Positions 8,308 through 17,895 of a DNA stretch of 64,000 bases are shown here, one piece after another. Source of the DNA: Hydrocarboniphaga daqingensis. Its GTDB lineage: Bacteria; Pseudomonadota; Gammaproteobacteria; Nevskiales; Nevskiaceae. Position 1 is the stretch's first letter; every line of letters starts with the position of its first letter. The stretch is taken from positions 124,001-188,000 of the forward strand of contig NZ_FQWZ01000008.1 in the NCBI RefSeq assembly GCF_900129825.1, written 5' to 3'. Below the pieces are notes generated by a model that was not told the origin of the DNA, did no database searches, and was given only the letters and a program-made list of their open reading frames with translations. The translations under genes were made by a program, and so were the position numbers.

Positions 8308-9606
8308 ATGCCGTCCCGGATGGCGCCCCCGGCAACGGCGCCTTCCGCTGATGCCGGTCTGGATGCCTGGCTCGACTACCAACAGCAACTGCATGCCCGG
8401 CCGATCGAGCTGGGCCTTGATAGGGTGCGTGCGGTCGCCGAGCGCCTCGGTCTGCTCGAACGCTGCCCGCTGACACTGACGATCGCCGGAACCAACGGCA
8501 AGGGTTCCAGCAGCACGCTAGCGGCGCTGATTTACCAACACGCTGGTTACCACGTCGGGCTGTACCGCTCGCCTCATCTGCTGCGCTACAACGAGCGCAT
8601 ATCGATTGATGGCGCCGATGTCGGCGACGACCGGATCGTGGCGGCGTTTGTCGCTATCGAGCATGCCCGCCGTGATGTTCCACTGACTTACTTCGAATTC
8701 GGCACACTCGCGGCCCTGTGGTGCTTCAGGCAGGCGCGGGTCGACGTCCAAGTGCTCGAAGTGGGACTAGGCGGGCGACTGGACGCGGTCAACATCATCG
8801 ATGCCGACGCTGCGGTCGTAACCAATATCGGGCTGGACCATCAGGACTGGCTGGGTGAGGGCCGCGAGGCGATCGGTCGCGAGAAAGCAGGCGTGTTTCG
8901 TGCGGGCCGGCCTGCGATCGTGGTCGATCCAGCGCCACCTGCCAGCTTGATCCAAACAGCGCGCGACCTTGGCGCGCTGCTGTATTGCGTCGGCTCTGAC
9001 TACGACTTCCGCCCCGTCGGATTGGATCGGTGGCAATGGTCGTCGTCATCGCGTCTGTATCCGGACCTGCCGTTGCCGGCGCTGCCGGGGCCTGCACAGT
9101 TGCGAAACGCGGCCGGCGTCATCGCCGCGGTCGAGTCGCTCCAACCGCATCGTCCGGTTCCCGATTCGGCGTTCCATAGCGCGCTGCCAGCGCTGCAGTT
9201 GGCGGGGCGTTTCGACCGGCGTGGCCGCTGGTGGTTTGATGTCGCGCATAACGCGGAGGCGGCGGCAGCACTCGCCGAGACGCTGCAGAGTCAGATCGGC
9301 CAAGACCGACCATGGCTGGTACTCGGAATGTTGTCCGACAAGCCGGTGGAGGCGGTTGCGGCGGCGCTGGTCAGCTCGGTTAGCGGCGTCAGCTTCGTGA
9401 GCTTGCCAGGCCCCCGCGGCTTGCCGGGTGCCAGCTTGCAGGCGCGCGCGGCGTCGACAGGGCTGGTCGGCACCGCATTCGACACGATCGAAGCGGCCCT
9501 CGACGAGGCCAGTGCTGGCCATCCAAGCCGGCCCGTTCTGGTGACGGGCTCGTTTTTGACGGTTGAAGTGGCGCTGCGGTACCTGCACCAGAGCGGCCGC
9601 TTATGA
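8308..9606 (+). CDS. folC: FolC, dihydrofolate synthase / folylpolyglutamate synthase
   Basis: FolC is a Mur-ligase-like enzyme that joins glutamate to dihydropteroate and extends the polyglutamate tail of folates. The ATP-binding loop GTNGKGSSS is at about residues 61-69 and the conserved HLLRYNERI segment follows. The C-terminal Mur-ligase domain includes FDVAHN. I use the ATG at 8308, 11 bases after the accD stop; an in-frame frame extension inside accD (8272) is less likely, and ATG 8320 is an alternative. The product is about 432 residues. dedD overlaps or abuts the end. Confidence 0.94.
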   Translation: MPSRMAPPATAPSADAGLDAWLDYQQQLHARPIELGLDRVRAVAERLGLLERCPLTLTIAGTNGKGSSSTLAALIYQHAGYHVGLYRSPHLLRYNERISIDGADVGDDRIVAAFVAIEHARRDVPLTYFEFGTLAALWCFRQARVDVQVLEVGLGGRLDAVNIIDADAAVVTNIGLDHQDWLGEGREAIGREKAGVFRAGRPAIVVDPAPPASLIQTARDLGALLYCVGSDYDFRPVGLDRWQWSSSSRLYPDLPLPALPGPAQLRNAAGVIAAVESLQPHRPVPDSAFHSALPALQLAGRFDRRGRWWFDVAHNAEAAAALAETLQSQIGQDRPWLVLGMLSDKPVEAVAAALVSSVSGVSFVSLPGPRGLPGASLQARAASTGLVGTAFDTIEAALDEASAGHPSRPVLVTGSFLTVEVALRYLHQSGRL

Positions 9607-10433
9607 GCGAGGTGTTGCTGCGCCGCTTAATTGGCGCGCTGGTCTTGCTGTTCAGCGTGTTCGTGCTCAGTTTGCTGCTGCCTCCGCCCTCGGGTCCAAA
9701 GCCCGCTGAGCCAGGAATGCAGCGGGTCGAGTTGTCGGTCGACGACCGCATCCCGGACTTGAACGCGACCGACCGCATCGACGCGTCGCAGCCGGTGGCC
9801 ATAGAGGGCGATCCTGACGTGGCAGCGCCGGCTGCCGCGGTGGCCGAGATCGGTCGCCAGCCCGACGCGGAAAAGCCTCGATTGAAGCTGGACACGCGCT
9901 TGGCCTCCGATCGCGACGATGCGGCTCCGCCAGCTGAAACCCCGCCAATGCCGGCCAAGCCGGTGTCAAAGCCCCAACTCAAGTCCGAAGTGCAGCTGGA
10001 CAAGCCGGTGCAGGCGCTTAAGGCGCCGGCTAAACCGGAGTCGCAATCCAGTTCGACAGCCTCGCCCAAGCCCAATGCGCGGCGTTCACCCGAAACGATG
10101 GCCGAATCACCGTTGAATTCGCCACCAAGCAATGGCGCCAAGCCAGCGGCCAAACCAGAACCGAAAGCCGCATTGGCCAAGCCGCCGGCCGGTGGAACGG
10201 GGCAGTGGCTGGTCCAGGCCGGTAGTTACGCCGATATCGCCAATGCGCGCGAGGTGGAAGCCAAGCTCAAGCTGATCGGCTTGACCGCGACCTTGTCGCT
10301 GGTCGAGTCGCCGGGCGGCGTTCGCTATCGGGTACGCAGTGGTCCCTATTTGACCCGCGACGCCGCCGACGGCGCACGTCAGCGCATGCAGCAGAACGGC
10401 ATCGCCGCCACCATCGTTGCCGATGGGCGTTGA
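9603..10433 (+). CDS. dedD: DedD-like SPOR-domain membrane protein
   Basis: DedD-type proteins bind denuded septal peptidoglycan through a SPOR domain and assist constriction. The 276-residue product has one N-terminal membrane helix (about 8-27), a long low-complexity Pro/Ala/Lys/Glu periplasmic linker (about 30-195), and a C-terminal SPOR domain (about 198-276) starting WLVQAGSYADIANA. Position after accD-folC matches the E. coli gene order. The next gene is recJ rather than the usual cvpA. Its start lies inside dedD, 11 bases before the dedD stop is complete. Confidence 0.9.
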   Translation: MSEVLLRRLIGALVLLFSVFVLSLLLPPPSGPKPAEPGMQRVELSVDDRIPDLNATDRIDASQPVAIEGDPDVAAPAAAVAEIGRQPDAEKPRLKLDTRLASDRDDAAPPAETPPMPAKPVSKPQLKSEVQLDKPVQALKAPAKPESQSSSTASPKPNARRSPETMAESPLNSPPSNGAKPAAKPEPKAALAKPPAGGTGQWLVQAGSYADIANAREVEAKLKLIGLTATLSLVESPGGVRYRVRSGPYLTRDAADGARQRMQQNGIAATIVADGR

Positions 10434-12150
10434 GCGGCGACCCATACGCCGGCGTACCGTGCCGGATCACCGGCTGCCGCCCGCGCTACATCCAGTGCTG
10501 CAGCGGGTCTACGCCGCACGTGGATTGGTCGATCCGGATGACATCGGTGTCGATCTAAGCCAAATGCTGCCACCCGAGTCGCTGCTGGGTCTGGCGCGCG
10601 CCGTCGAAATAGTCGCCGATGCGATCGGCCAGCAACACAAGATCGTCATCGCCGGCGACTACGACGCCGACGGCGCGACCGGTGTCGCGCTCGGCGTTCT
10701 AGGCTTGCGCGCCCTGGGTGCCGCCGCGGTCGACTATGTCGTGCCGCATCGGGTCACCATGGGCTACGGCTTGTCGCCGGCGCTGGCGCGCACTGTGCAT
10801 GCGATGCAGGCGCGGGTGCTGATCACTGTCGATAACGGCATTGCCAGTGTCAGTGGTGTCGCGGAGGCTCGTGCGCTGGGCATGCAGGTCGTCGTCACTG
10901 ACCATCATTTGCCGGGCCCCGTACTGCCGGAGGCGGATGCGCTGATCAATCCGAACCAGCCGGGCTGTGGGTTCCCAAGCAAGTCGCTGGCGGGCGTCGG
11001 CGTGATGTTCTACTTGTTGGCGGCGTTGCGCGCTTACTTGCGGGATCGCGGTGCTTTCGTATCGCGCCCCGCGCCGAGGCTTGCCGATTGGCTCGATCTG
11101 GTGGCGCTAGGCACCGTCGCCGACGTCGCACGGCTAGACCGTAACAACCGCATTCTGGTCGCACAGGGTCTTGCGCGGCTGCGCAGCGGCCGGGCGAGAC
11201 CTGGCTTGCTGGCGATGCTCGCCAGTGCCGGTCGCTCCGCTGATACGCTGACCTCGACCGATCTGGGCTTCGTTCTGGGCCCGCGCATCAACGCGGCCGG
11301 ACGTCTGGCCGACGCGCGTATCGGTATTGAATGTCTACTGGCCGACGACCCGCTGCGCGCCGCCGAGCTGGCGGCCACGCTGGAGCAGATCAATCGGGAG
11401 CGCCGCGATATACAGCAGGGTATGACCGAGGCTGCGATCACGATCGCGGAACGCCTCGACCCGGATCAGCGCCACGGTGTTTGCGTATTCGATCCTGACT
11501 GGCACGAGGGCGTTGTGGGTCCTGTTGCATCACGGCTCAAGGAACGGCTGCATCGGCCGGTCATCGCATTTGCACCATCACAGCAAGCCACGGTGCTGAA
11601 GGGGTCGGCGCGCTCGGTACCCGGCCTCAACATCCGTGATGTGATCGCCGCTGTCGACGCCGCTCACCCGGGTCTGGTCGAGCGTTTCGGCGGGCATGCG
11701 ATGGCGGCCGGCCTGAGCCTGCATAAGAGCGCGTACCCCGTGTTTCGCGAGGCGTTCAATCAGCACTGTGCCGCCGCCATGGACCCGCAACTGCGGCAGG
11801 GCTGGCTCGACAGTGACGGACCATTGCACGCGGCCGAGCTTGATCTGGATACGGCGCTGTCGCTGGAGCGGGGCGGCCCTTGGGGCGCCGGTTTTGGCGA
11901 GCCTCGTTTTGATAATCGCTTCGAGGTCCTCGACGCGCGGATCGTCGGTGGCGACGGCAGCCACGCCAAGTATCGACTGAGACTGGCCGGCAGCGGCGGT
12001 CCTGAACTGAACGCCATCCACTTTGGAGGCGCAGATCGGCTCTGCCGACGGGGGCAGTTGCATGCCTTGTATGGCCTCGGCATCAATCGCTTTCGCGACC
12101 GTGAAAGCTTGGATCTGCGGATCGATTACCTGGACGCGATCAGCACCTGA
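10423..12150 (+). CDS. recJ: RecJ, single-stranded-DNA 5'-3' exonuclease
   Basis: RecJ degrades single-stranded DNA 5' to 3' in the RecF recombination pathway and in mismatch and excision repair. The roughly 575-residue product matches the E. coli length (577). Motif I, DYDADGATG (Asp 79, 81, 83), the DHH motif in VVTDHHLPG, and the C-terminal DHHA1 glycine motif FGGHAMAAG are all present. I choose the ATG at 10423, overlapping dedD by 11 bases; a TTG six bases earlier is possible. The gene converges on the downstream sensor gene with an 18-base gap. Confidence 0.95.
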   Translation: MGVERRPIRRRTVPDHRLPPALHPVLQRVYAARGLVDPDDIGVDLSQMLPPESLLGLARAVEIVADAIGQQHKIVIAGDYDADGATGVALGVLGLRALGAAAVDYVVPHRVTMGYGLSPALARTVHAMQARVLITVDNGIASVSGVAEARALGMQVVVTDHHLPGPVLPEADALINPNQPGCGFPSKSLAGVGVMFYLLAALRAYLRDRGAFVSRPAPRLADWLDLVALGTVADVARLDRNNRILVAQGLARLRSGRARPGLLAMLASAGRSADTLTSTDLGFVLGPRINAAGRLADARIGIECLLADDPLRAAELAATLEQINRERRDIQQGMTEAAITIAERLDPDQRHGVCVFDPDWHEGVVGPVASRLKERLHRPVIAFAPSQQATVLKGSARSVPGLNIRDVIAAVDAAHPGLVERFGGHAMAAGLSLHKSAYPVFREAFNQHCAAAMDPQLRQGWLDSDGPLHAAELDLDTALSLERGGPWGAGFGEPRFDNRFEVLDARIVGGDGSHAKYRLRLAGSGGPELNAIHFGGADRLCRRGQLHALYGLGINRFRDRESLDLRIDYLDAIST

Positions 12151-12168
12151 GGCTGCGCGGCCAGGCGG

Positions 12169-15100
12169 TCAGCCGCCCGGTGCGTAGAACACCACGGGCG
12201 ACGGCTTGGCGATCGCAAGACCCAGCAGATAATCAGCGCCGAGCCGTCTCCAAGCGTCGAGCGTGCCGGCATCGCCCAGGTTCGTCACGATGACGCGCTT
12301 GCGCAGCGTGCGCGCCAGACGCACGAGCGATTCGGCAAGCAACTGTTCCACGGGGTCGGTGCCAAGGCTGCGGAACTGCAGGGCGTCGATCTTGACGAAG
12401 TCGATGCTCAAGCGCCGTATCAACGCGATGTCGGACGCGTTTCGACCGCCGAAATGATCAACGGTGATCCGGACACCAAGCGACCGCATCGCCTCGCAGA
12501 GGATTTGCGCTTGGTTCGGGTATTCCGATATCGCGTCCTCGCGCAACTCGAAGCACAGCTTGCGCGCCGGTACGTCGGGATGCCGCTGGAACTGCTCGGC
12601 CAGAAATTCCACCAGTGAATGGTCGGCCAGCGTGCCAGACGACAGGCTGATGGAGCAGAACGACAGACGCTCAACGGTGTCCGGGGATCGAGCCAGGTAC
12701 TCCAGCGTGTTGCGGATCACCCACCGATCCATCTCCGGCACCAGGTGATGACGCTCGGCAACCGGCTGGAATGCGTTCGGAGACGCCCAAAAACCTTCTT
12801 CGTCTTCCAGTGCGAGCAAGATGTCGAACACATGGCCTTCAAGCTGATGCGTCTGTGCTGGCATCGCCCACTGCGTCGTCAAGTGAAACAGACTCTGCTC
12901 CAGGCCGGCGCGGATCCGCCGGACCCACAGAGAATCGTCGACGCTGCGCTCCGCACGATCGAGGCTGCTTTCATAGATCGTGACCGAGTTGCGGCCGGCA
13001 CGTTTGGCTGCAGCGCAGGCATCCTCGGCGCGCCTGATCAAGTCGACGGGGCCATGTGTGTCGTCGGTGATCGCCGTCAGACCGATGCTGACCGTGACGC
13101 TGATCGGCTTGGATTCCCAGTAGATCCTTGAATTGCCCAGCAATTCGCGCAACGCCTCGGCGAACACCCGTCCGCGTTCCTCATCGAAATTGTTCAGCAG
13201 CACGCCGAACTGATCGGCACCCATGCGGAATACTTCGCCAGCGCCACCGACCCGCGATACGATCGACTCGCCCAGGCGCGTCAACACTTCGTCGCCGGCC
13301 TGCTGGCCAGCCGTATCGTTGACCCGTTTGAGATGGTCGACATCGATGACCAGCAGCACATGCGGGCGTGCCGTCAGCCGCACATTGTCGATCAACGCAC
13401 GCAGCGCACGATCGCAGGCGATGCGGTTGGGCAATCCCGTCACGCTGTCGATGCTGCGCCGGTCGGGCAACAGGTTGTCGCCTTCGGCCAGTTTGGTGAT
13501 CGGCCGAAACACGACAATCGCCCCAATCACGCGATTGAGCCGGGTGCGGATCGGTGTCACGGACACGTACAGCTCGACGTCACGCTGCGACTCGGTCTGC
13601 AGATAGACACCGCCGTGGTATTCGAGGCGAGTGCCGCGCTGGATGGCCAACTCGGCCAGATTGGGTAACGCCGCGTCGGCCGCAACATCGTCGCGCGTCG
13701 TCAGTACTTTGAACACATCGTTGAATACGCGACCGCGGGCTGTGCGCGTATTGACGCCGACCAGTTGCTCGGCAACCGGATTGATGTCTTCGACGATGCC
13801 GCGCTCGTTGGTCATGATCACGCCATCGGCGACGGCCTGCAGCGCCAGTGTCGCGCGCTCCTGTGCCTTGGCGAGCGCTTCTTGCGCGGTACGACGTTCG
13901 TCGGACTCGACCACGAGCTGCGAGTTGGTCGCGATCGTCCGCTCCATCATTTCGCGCAGTTGGCGGACGCGTTCGTTGTGCCAGTGCGACAGGATGCCGA
14001 TCTCGTTGTCTGCATTTTCATCGAACTGGACGTGCAGCGAATCTTCAGCGGTATCCGCATGGGCCAGGTCGTTGGTCATGCGCCGCAGCGGACGCAGCAC
14101 CAACCAGTTGATGGTCAAGTAGATCAGCAGCACTGCGACCAGCGCGGCGCCGCCGACGACGAGCAAGGTCTGGCTGAAGAAATAATGCACACCGTTGAAA
14201 CCCTCGCGCTCCGAGGTCACCCGCGCCAGTCTCCAGAACGTCTGCGGCAACTCGATCAGCGTGACGAACGCGGGCTCGTGCATCACGGCATCATCGTTGA
14301 CGCGCAGCAGCAGCGGTTTGTCTCCGGCCGCATCGCGCCGCGTTGACTGGTTCCAGATCGACGCGAGCGCCAGCTCGGATTCCTGGCGTGAAAAGTCTCG
14401 CGTGCCTTCCTTGAGCGCGGACACCGTGGCGGCGTCATACGCCGCGGACTGCACCGACGCGCTGATGAAGGCTTCGTCTTGCTGATGGAGGGTCAGCGCC
14501 AGCGGGTTGAAGGCCGGCATCTGCTGCGCCAGTTCGACCAGATTCGACGGCGCTTTGCTGCCGAACTGGCGTGCTGCGTTGTCGGAGATGCCCAGCAGGC
14601 GGGCGTTGCTGCCGATCAACAGGCTGTAGCCAGTGCTGCCGGCGGTGAACCGGGCGAATAGCTCGTTGAGCCGAATCACGGACAAGCTGACCGTGACAGC
14701 GCCGATGAAGCCGCGACCATCGTGGAGCGGCAACGTGCATGACACGACTTCCTGACGCGTCAGTGCTTCGCGATAGACCGGCGTCCAATAGCAGCGATTG
14801 GCTGCCGCGTAGCGCGCGGGAGTGAACCAGCTTTCTTCGTAGTAGGGCGCTGTGCGGGCATCGTTGTAGTCACTGCGCGGGTTGAATACGCCGGCAGCAT
14901 CGCGCTGCAACAGCGTGCTGGCGCGGTCGAGGGCAGGGTCGAGCATCTTGGGCAGCGGCCAGATGCCGACAGCGACGATCAAGTTGCTGACCGCACTACG
15001 CTCGACCAGTACTGGCGCGACGGCAGCGAACTGCGCGCGAGCGGCCGGCGTTACCTGTACGGCAAGTGTCGCAAGCGTATTGGATAGCTCCTGCACTTGA

Positions 15101-15339
15101 TCCGACAGTCCAGTCAGGCGGTCCGCGATACGCTGTGCGCTTTCGCGCTCGTAGCGGAAGCTGTCCGCCATCAACTCGGCGCGCACCAGGTAGTCGCCCG
15201 CCAGCCACGTTGAAATACCGAGCACCATCAGGCCGGCCGTGAGCAACAGGGCGAGCTTAAACTGCAGCCCCTGGCGCCAATGAAGCGGCCGCACTCGCGC
15301 GGGCGCTCGCATCGGGATGCTGGGTCGGGCGTTGCTCAT
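12169..15339 (-). CDS. Membrane sensor with Cache, HAMP, PAS and degenerate GGDEF and EAL domains
   Basis: This 1056-residue protein has a membrane helix at about 26-46, a large periplasmic Cache-like sensor (50-390), a second helix (393-415), HAMP (416-465), a PAS domain (about 495-615), GGDEF (about 625-795) and EAL (about 800-1045). The GGDEF active site reads GADQF (707-711) instead of GG[D/E]EF. In the EAL domain the EAL motif position reads FDILLAL, and the DDFG loop reads DHFG (961-964). Catalysis is therefore unlikely in both domains, and the protein more likely senses c-di-GMP or works as a regulatory scaffold. It lies 121 bases downstream of sufS on the same strand. Confidence 0.88.
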   Translation of the reverse strand: MSNARPSIPMRAPARVRPLHWRQGLQFKLALLLTAGLMVLGISTWLAGDYLVRAELMADSFRYERESAQRIADRLTGLSDQVQELSNTLATLAVQVTPAARAQFAAVAPVLVERSAVSNLIVAVGIWPLPKMLDPALDRASTLLQRDAAGVFNPRSDYNDARTAPYYEESWFTPARYAAANRCYWTPVYREALTRQEVVSCTLPLHDGRGFIGAVTVSLSVIRLNELFARFTAGSTGYSLLIGSNARLLGISDNAARQFGSKAPSNLVELAQQMPAFNPLALTLHQQDEAFISASVQSAAYDAATVSALKEGTRDFSRQESELALASIWNQSTRRDAAGDKPLLLRVNDDAVMHEPAFVTLIELPQTFWRLARVTSEREGFNGVHYFFSQTLLVVGGAALVAVLLIYLTINWLVLRPLRRMTNDLAHADTAEDSLHVQFDENADNEIGILSHWHNERVRQLREMMERTIATNSQLVVESDERRTAQEALAKAQERATLALQAVADGVIMTNERGIVEDINPVAEQLVGVNTRTARGRVFNDVFKVLTTRDDVAADAALPNLAELAIQRGTRLEYHGGVYLQTESQRDVELYVSVTPIRTRLNRVIGAIVVFRPITKLAEGDNLLPDRRSIDSVTGLPNRIACDRALRALIDNVRLTARPHVLLVIDVDHLKRVNDTAGQQAGDEVLTRLGESIVSRVGGAGEVFRMGADQFGVLLNNFDEERGRVFAEALRELLGNSRIYWESKPISVTVSIGLTAITDDTHGPVDLIRRAEDACAAAKRAGRNSVTIYESSLDRAERSVDDSLWVRRIRAGLEQSLFHLTTQWAMPAQTHQLEGHVFDILLALEDEEGFWASPNAFQPVAERHHLVPEMDRWVIRNTLEYLARSPDTVERLSFCSISLSSGTLADHSLVEFLAEQFQRHPDVPARKLCFELREDAISEYPNQAQILCEAMRSLGVRITVDHFGGRNASDIALIRRLSIDFVKIDALQFRSLGTDPVEQLLAESLVRLARTLRKRVIVTNLGDAGTLDAWRRLGADYLLGLAIAKPSPVVFYAPGG

Positions 15340-15460
15340 AGGGCACTATGTCTCGGTCACCATCCCCTTATCGGCATGGTTCCCGGAATAATTACACAGG
15401 CACGGGCGTTTTTCGCATCGATTGCGTCAAAACGATGTCCAAGCCCCCACGAACCTGAAT

Positions 15461-16699
15461 CTAGCGCAGCAGGCGGCACGCCTTTCGCAGCGCGGTGGCC
15501 AGCTGATCGATGTCGTCCCGGCCGTTGTAGACGGCCAGCGAGGCGCGAATCGTCGCGGGCACGCCAAAGCGATGCATCAGCGGCATCGTGCAATGGTGGC
15601 CGGTGCGTACCGCCACGCCATCCTGGTCGAGAATGGCTCCGACATCATGCGGATGGGCTTGGTCGATCACGAACGACAAGATGCCGGCCTTGTGCCGCGC
15701 GGTTCCGATCATCCGCAAACCGTCGATTTGGGCGAGCGCTGCGGTGCCGTACTCGAGCAGCTCGTGCTCGTGCGCAGCGATCGCATCCAAGCCGACTTGT
15801 TCGATCCAGTCCAGCGACGCGGCAAAGCCGATCGCGCCGCTGATGTCCGGCGTGCCCGCTTCGAACTTGTAGGGCACTTCATTCCACGTGCTGTGTTCGA
15901 AGGACACGGTGCGGATCATGTCGCCGCCGCCGAGCCAGGGAATCATCGATTCATAATGCTCGCTGCGTGCCCACAGAAAGCCGCAGCCGGTCGGGCCGAA
16001 CGTCTTGTGCGCCGAGCCACAGTAGAAATCCGCGCCAAGTGTCGACAGGTCGACACGGCTGTGCGCGATCGCCTGCGCGCCGTCGACCAGCACCGGGATG
16101 CCGTGCGCCTTGGCGGCGGCGATCATGTCGGCGATCGGGTTGATCGTGCCCAAGGAGTTCGACACTTGAACCACCGAAATCAGCTTGGTACGCGGGCTGA
16201 TCAGCCCGCGCCAGGCATCGAGGTCCAGGCTGCCGTCATCCAGCACCGGAGCCGCAACGACTTTGGCGCCCACTAGCTGCCATGGCACGATGTTGGAGTG
16301 GTGCTCCATGCCGGTGATCAGAACTTCGTCACCCGGTGACAGCCTCGGCAGCAGAAAGCACCGCGCCACGATGTTGATGCTCTCGGTGGTGCCGCGGGTG
16401 AACACGATCTGTTCGCGCTGCGTGCTGAAGAAGGCCGCAATGCGGTCTCGTGCGCCTTCGTACCGGCTGGTAGCGCGTGCCGCCAGCTCGTGAACCGCGC
16501 GGTGGACGTTGGCGTTGGCGTGACGATAGTAGTCGTCCAGCGCGTGCAGCACCGCCAGCGGCTTTTGCGTGGTCGCCGCGTTGTCCAGGTAGGCCAGGCG
16601 CTTGCCGTGGATCGGCTCGGCGAGGATCGGAAACTGGGCGCGGATCGTGTCCAGGTCCAGCGTCGGCGCCGCGATCGGCGCAGGTCCCAAGTCGTTCAT
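15461..16699 (-). CDS. sufS: SufS, cysteine desulfurase of the SUF system
   Basis: SufS is a PLP enzyme that takes sulfur from cysteine as a persulfide for Fe-S cluster assembly. The PLP lysine is K232 in GSAHKTFGPTG and the catalytic cysteine is C370 in RTGHHCTMPLM, the arrangement of class II desulfurases. I place the start at the ATG 16699, which overlaps the sufD stop by four bases. Longer readings run through sufD in another frame. The 412-residue length is normal. No sufE gene lies beside it in this window. Confidence 0.96.
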   Translation of the reverse strand: MNDLGPAPIAAPTLDLDTIRAQFPILAEPIHGKRLAYLDNAATTQKPLAVLHALDDYYRHANANVHRAVHELAARATSRYEGARDRIAAFFSTQREQIVFTRGTTESINIVARCFLLPRLSPGDEVLITGMEHHSNIVPWQLVGAKVVAAPVLDDGSLDLDAWRGLISPRTKLISVVQVSNSLGTINPIADMIAAAKAHGIPVLVDGAQAIAHSRVDLSTLGADFYCGSAHKTFGPTGCGFLWARSEHYESMIPWLGGGDMIRTVSFEHSTWNEVPYKFEAGTPDISGAIGFAASLDWIEQVGLDAIAAHEHELLEYGTAALAQIDGLRMIGTARHKAGILSFVIDQAHPHDVGAILDQDGVAVRTGHHCTMPLMHRFGVPATIRASLAVYNGRDDIDQLATALRKACRLLR

Positions 16700-17895
16700 G
16701 CGATCAGTCCTTCCATCAAGCCCTCGTAAGCCGCCGAGCCGGGCAGGCGCGAGGCGAGGCGGCGCTCCATTTCCTGGCGTGCCGCATCGTCGATGACATG
16801 GGCCAGCACATCGTGTGCGAAGGCGAACAGCAGCAGATTGCGCGCGGTATCGGCATCCAGACCCCGCGAGCGCAGGTAATAGATCGCCATGTCGTCGAGC
16901 TGCCCGCAGGTCGCGCCGTGCGCGCACTTGACGTCGTCGGCGTAGATCTCGAGCTCTGGTTTTGCATTGATCTCGGCGCCCGGCGATAGCAGCAGCGACG
17001 CGAGGTTTTGCTCGGAATCGGTTTTTTGCGCTGCTTTCTCGACCACGATGCGCCCGTTGAACACCGCATGCGCGCGCCCGCCGACCAACCCGCGATAGAT
17101 TTCGCGGCTGGTGGTATGCGGCGCCTGATGCAGGATCCGGGTATGCGTATCGACATGGCTGCGGCCGCTGGGCGCGAACACGCCATGAACCTGGGCCTGC
17201 GCGCCGGGTTCGGCCAGCTGAACGTTCAGATCGTGCCGAACCAGGGCGCCGCCCAAGTCGAGGCCGACGTATTCGACGCGCGCATCGCGGGCGACGCGTA
17301 TCTGCGTTCGACTCAGGTCCGTCGCGGACGTCCCGATGTCTTGTATCCGCAGCAAGCGAAGATGCGCATTGGCGCCGATCTCGACTTCAAGCACGCTGGT
17401 GGTCAGCGTCGCGGAGTCGTCGCCCCGTGTATCGATCAGCAGCGTCGCCTCGCTGCCGGCTTCCAGCACGACGCGATGGCGGAGGTGGCTCATCGTGCGG
17501 CCACTGTCCAACGTCAGCAGGTGCAGCGGAGCGGATTGCTGGCCGCGTCCCACGTGAAGATTCAAGCCGTCGCGGCACAAAGCGGCATTGAGCGCGGTGA
17601 TGCCGTCGTCGGCCAGCGTAGCCTGCGGCGCTTGAACCGCGCCTTCGATCCGTTCGCCATTGCAGAACACCAGCCGCTGCCAGCCTGCAAGGGCCGCCGG
17701 CGTCGTGATCGACACGCTGGCATCGGCCGCGTAGTCGGCATCGTTCAGCGCGCTGAGGTCGGTGTAGCGCCAGTCTTCTTCGCTGACGCGCGGAAAGCCG
17801 TGCTGTTCGAAGTGCCGCCAAACGGCGTCACGCTGCGCGCGCAGAGCCTCCGGCAGCTGCTGCCAAACCTGAAGATAGGCCAGGGAAGCGCTCAT
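16696..17895 (-). CDS. sufD: SufD, Fe-S scaffold subunit
   Basis: SufD pairs with SufB and SufC in the SufBC2D scaffold that builds Fe-S clusters. The 399-residue product has the N-terminal helical part (EEDWRYTDLSAL), a central beta-helix rich in alternating hydrophobic residues, and the C-terminal signature CAHGATCGQLDDMAIYYLRSRG. It overlaps sufC and sufS by four bases each, so the three are translated as one chain. Confidence 0.95.
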   Translation of the reverse strand: MSASLAYLQVWQQLPEALRAQRDAVWRHFEQHGFPRVSEEDWRYTDLSALNDADYAADASVSITTPAALAGWQRLVFCNGERIEGAVQAPQATLADDGITALNAALCRDGLNLHVGRGQQSAPLHLLTLDSGRTMSHLRHRVVLEAGSEATLLIDTRGDDSATLTTSVLEVEIGANAHLRLLRIQDIGTSATDLSRTQIRVARDARVEYVGLDLGGALVRHDLNVQLAEPGAQAQVHGVFAPSGRSHVDTHTRILHQAPHTTSREIYRGLVGGRAHAVFNGRIVVEKAAQKTDSEQNLASLLLSPGAEINAKPELEIYADDVKCAHGATCGQLDDMAIYYLRSRGLDADTARNLLLFAFAHDVLAHVIDDAARQEMERRLASRLPGSAAYEGLMEGLIA

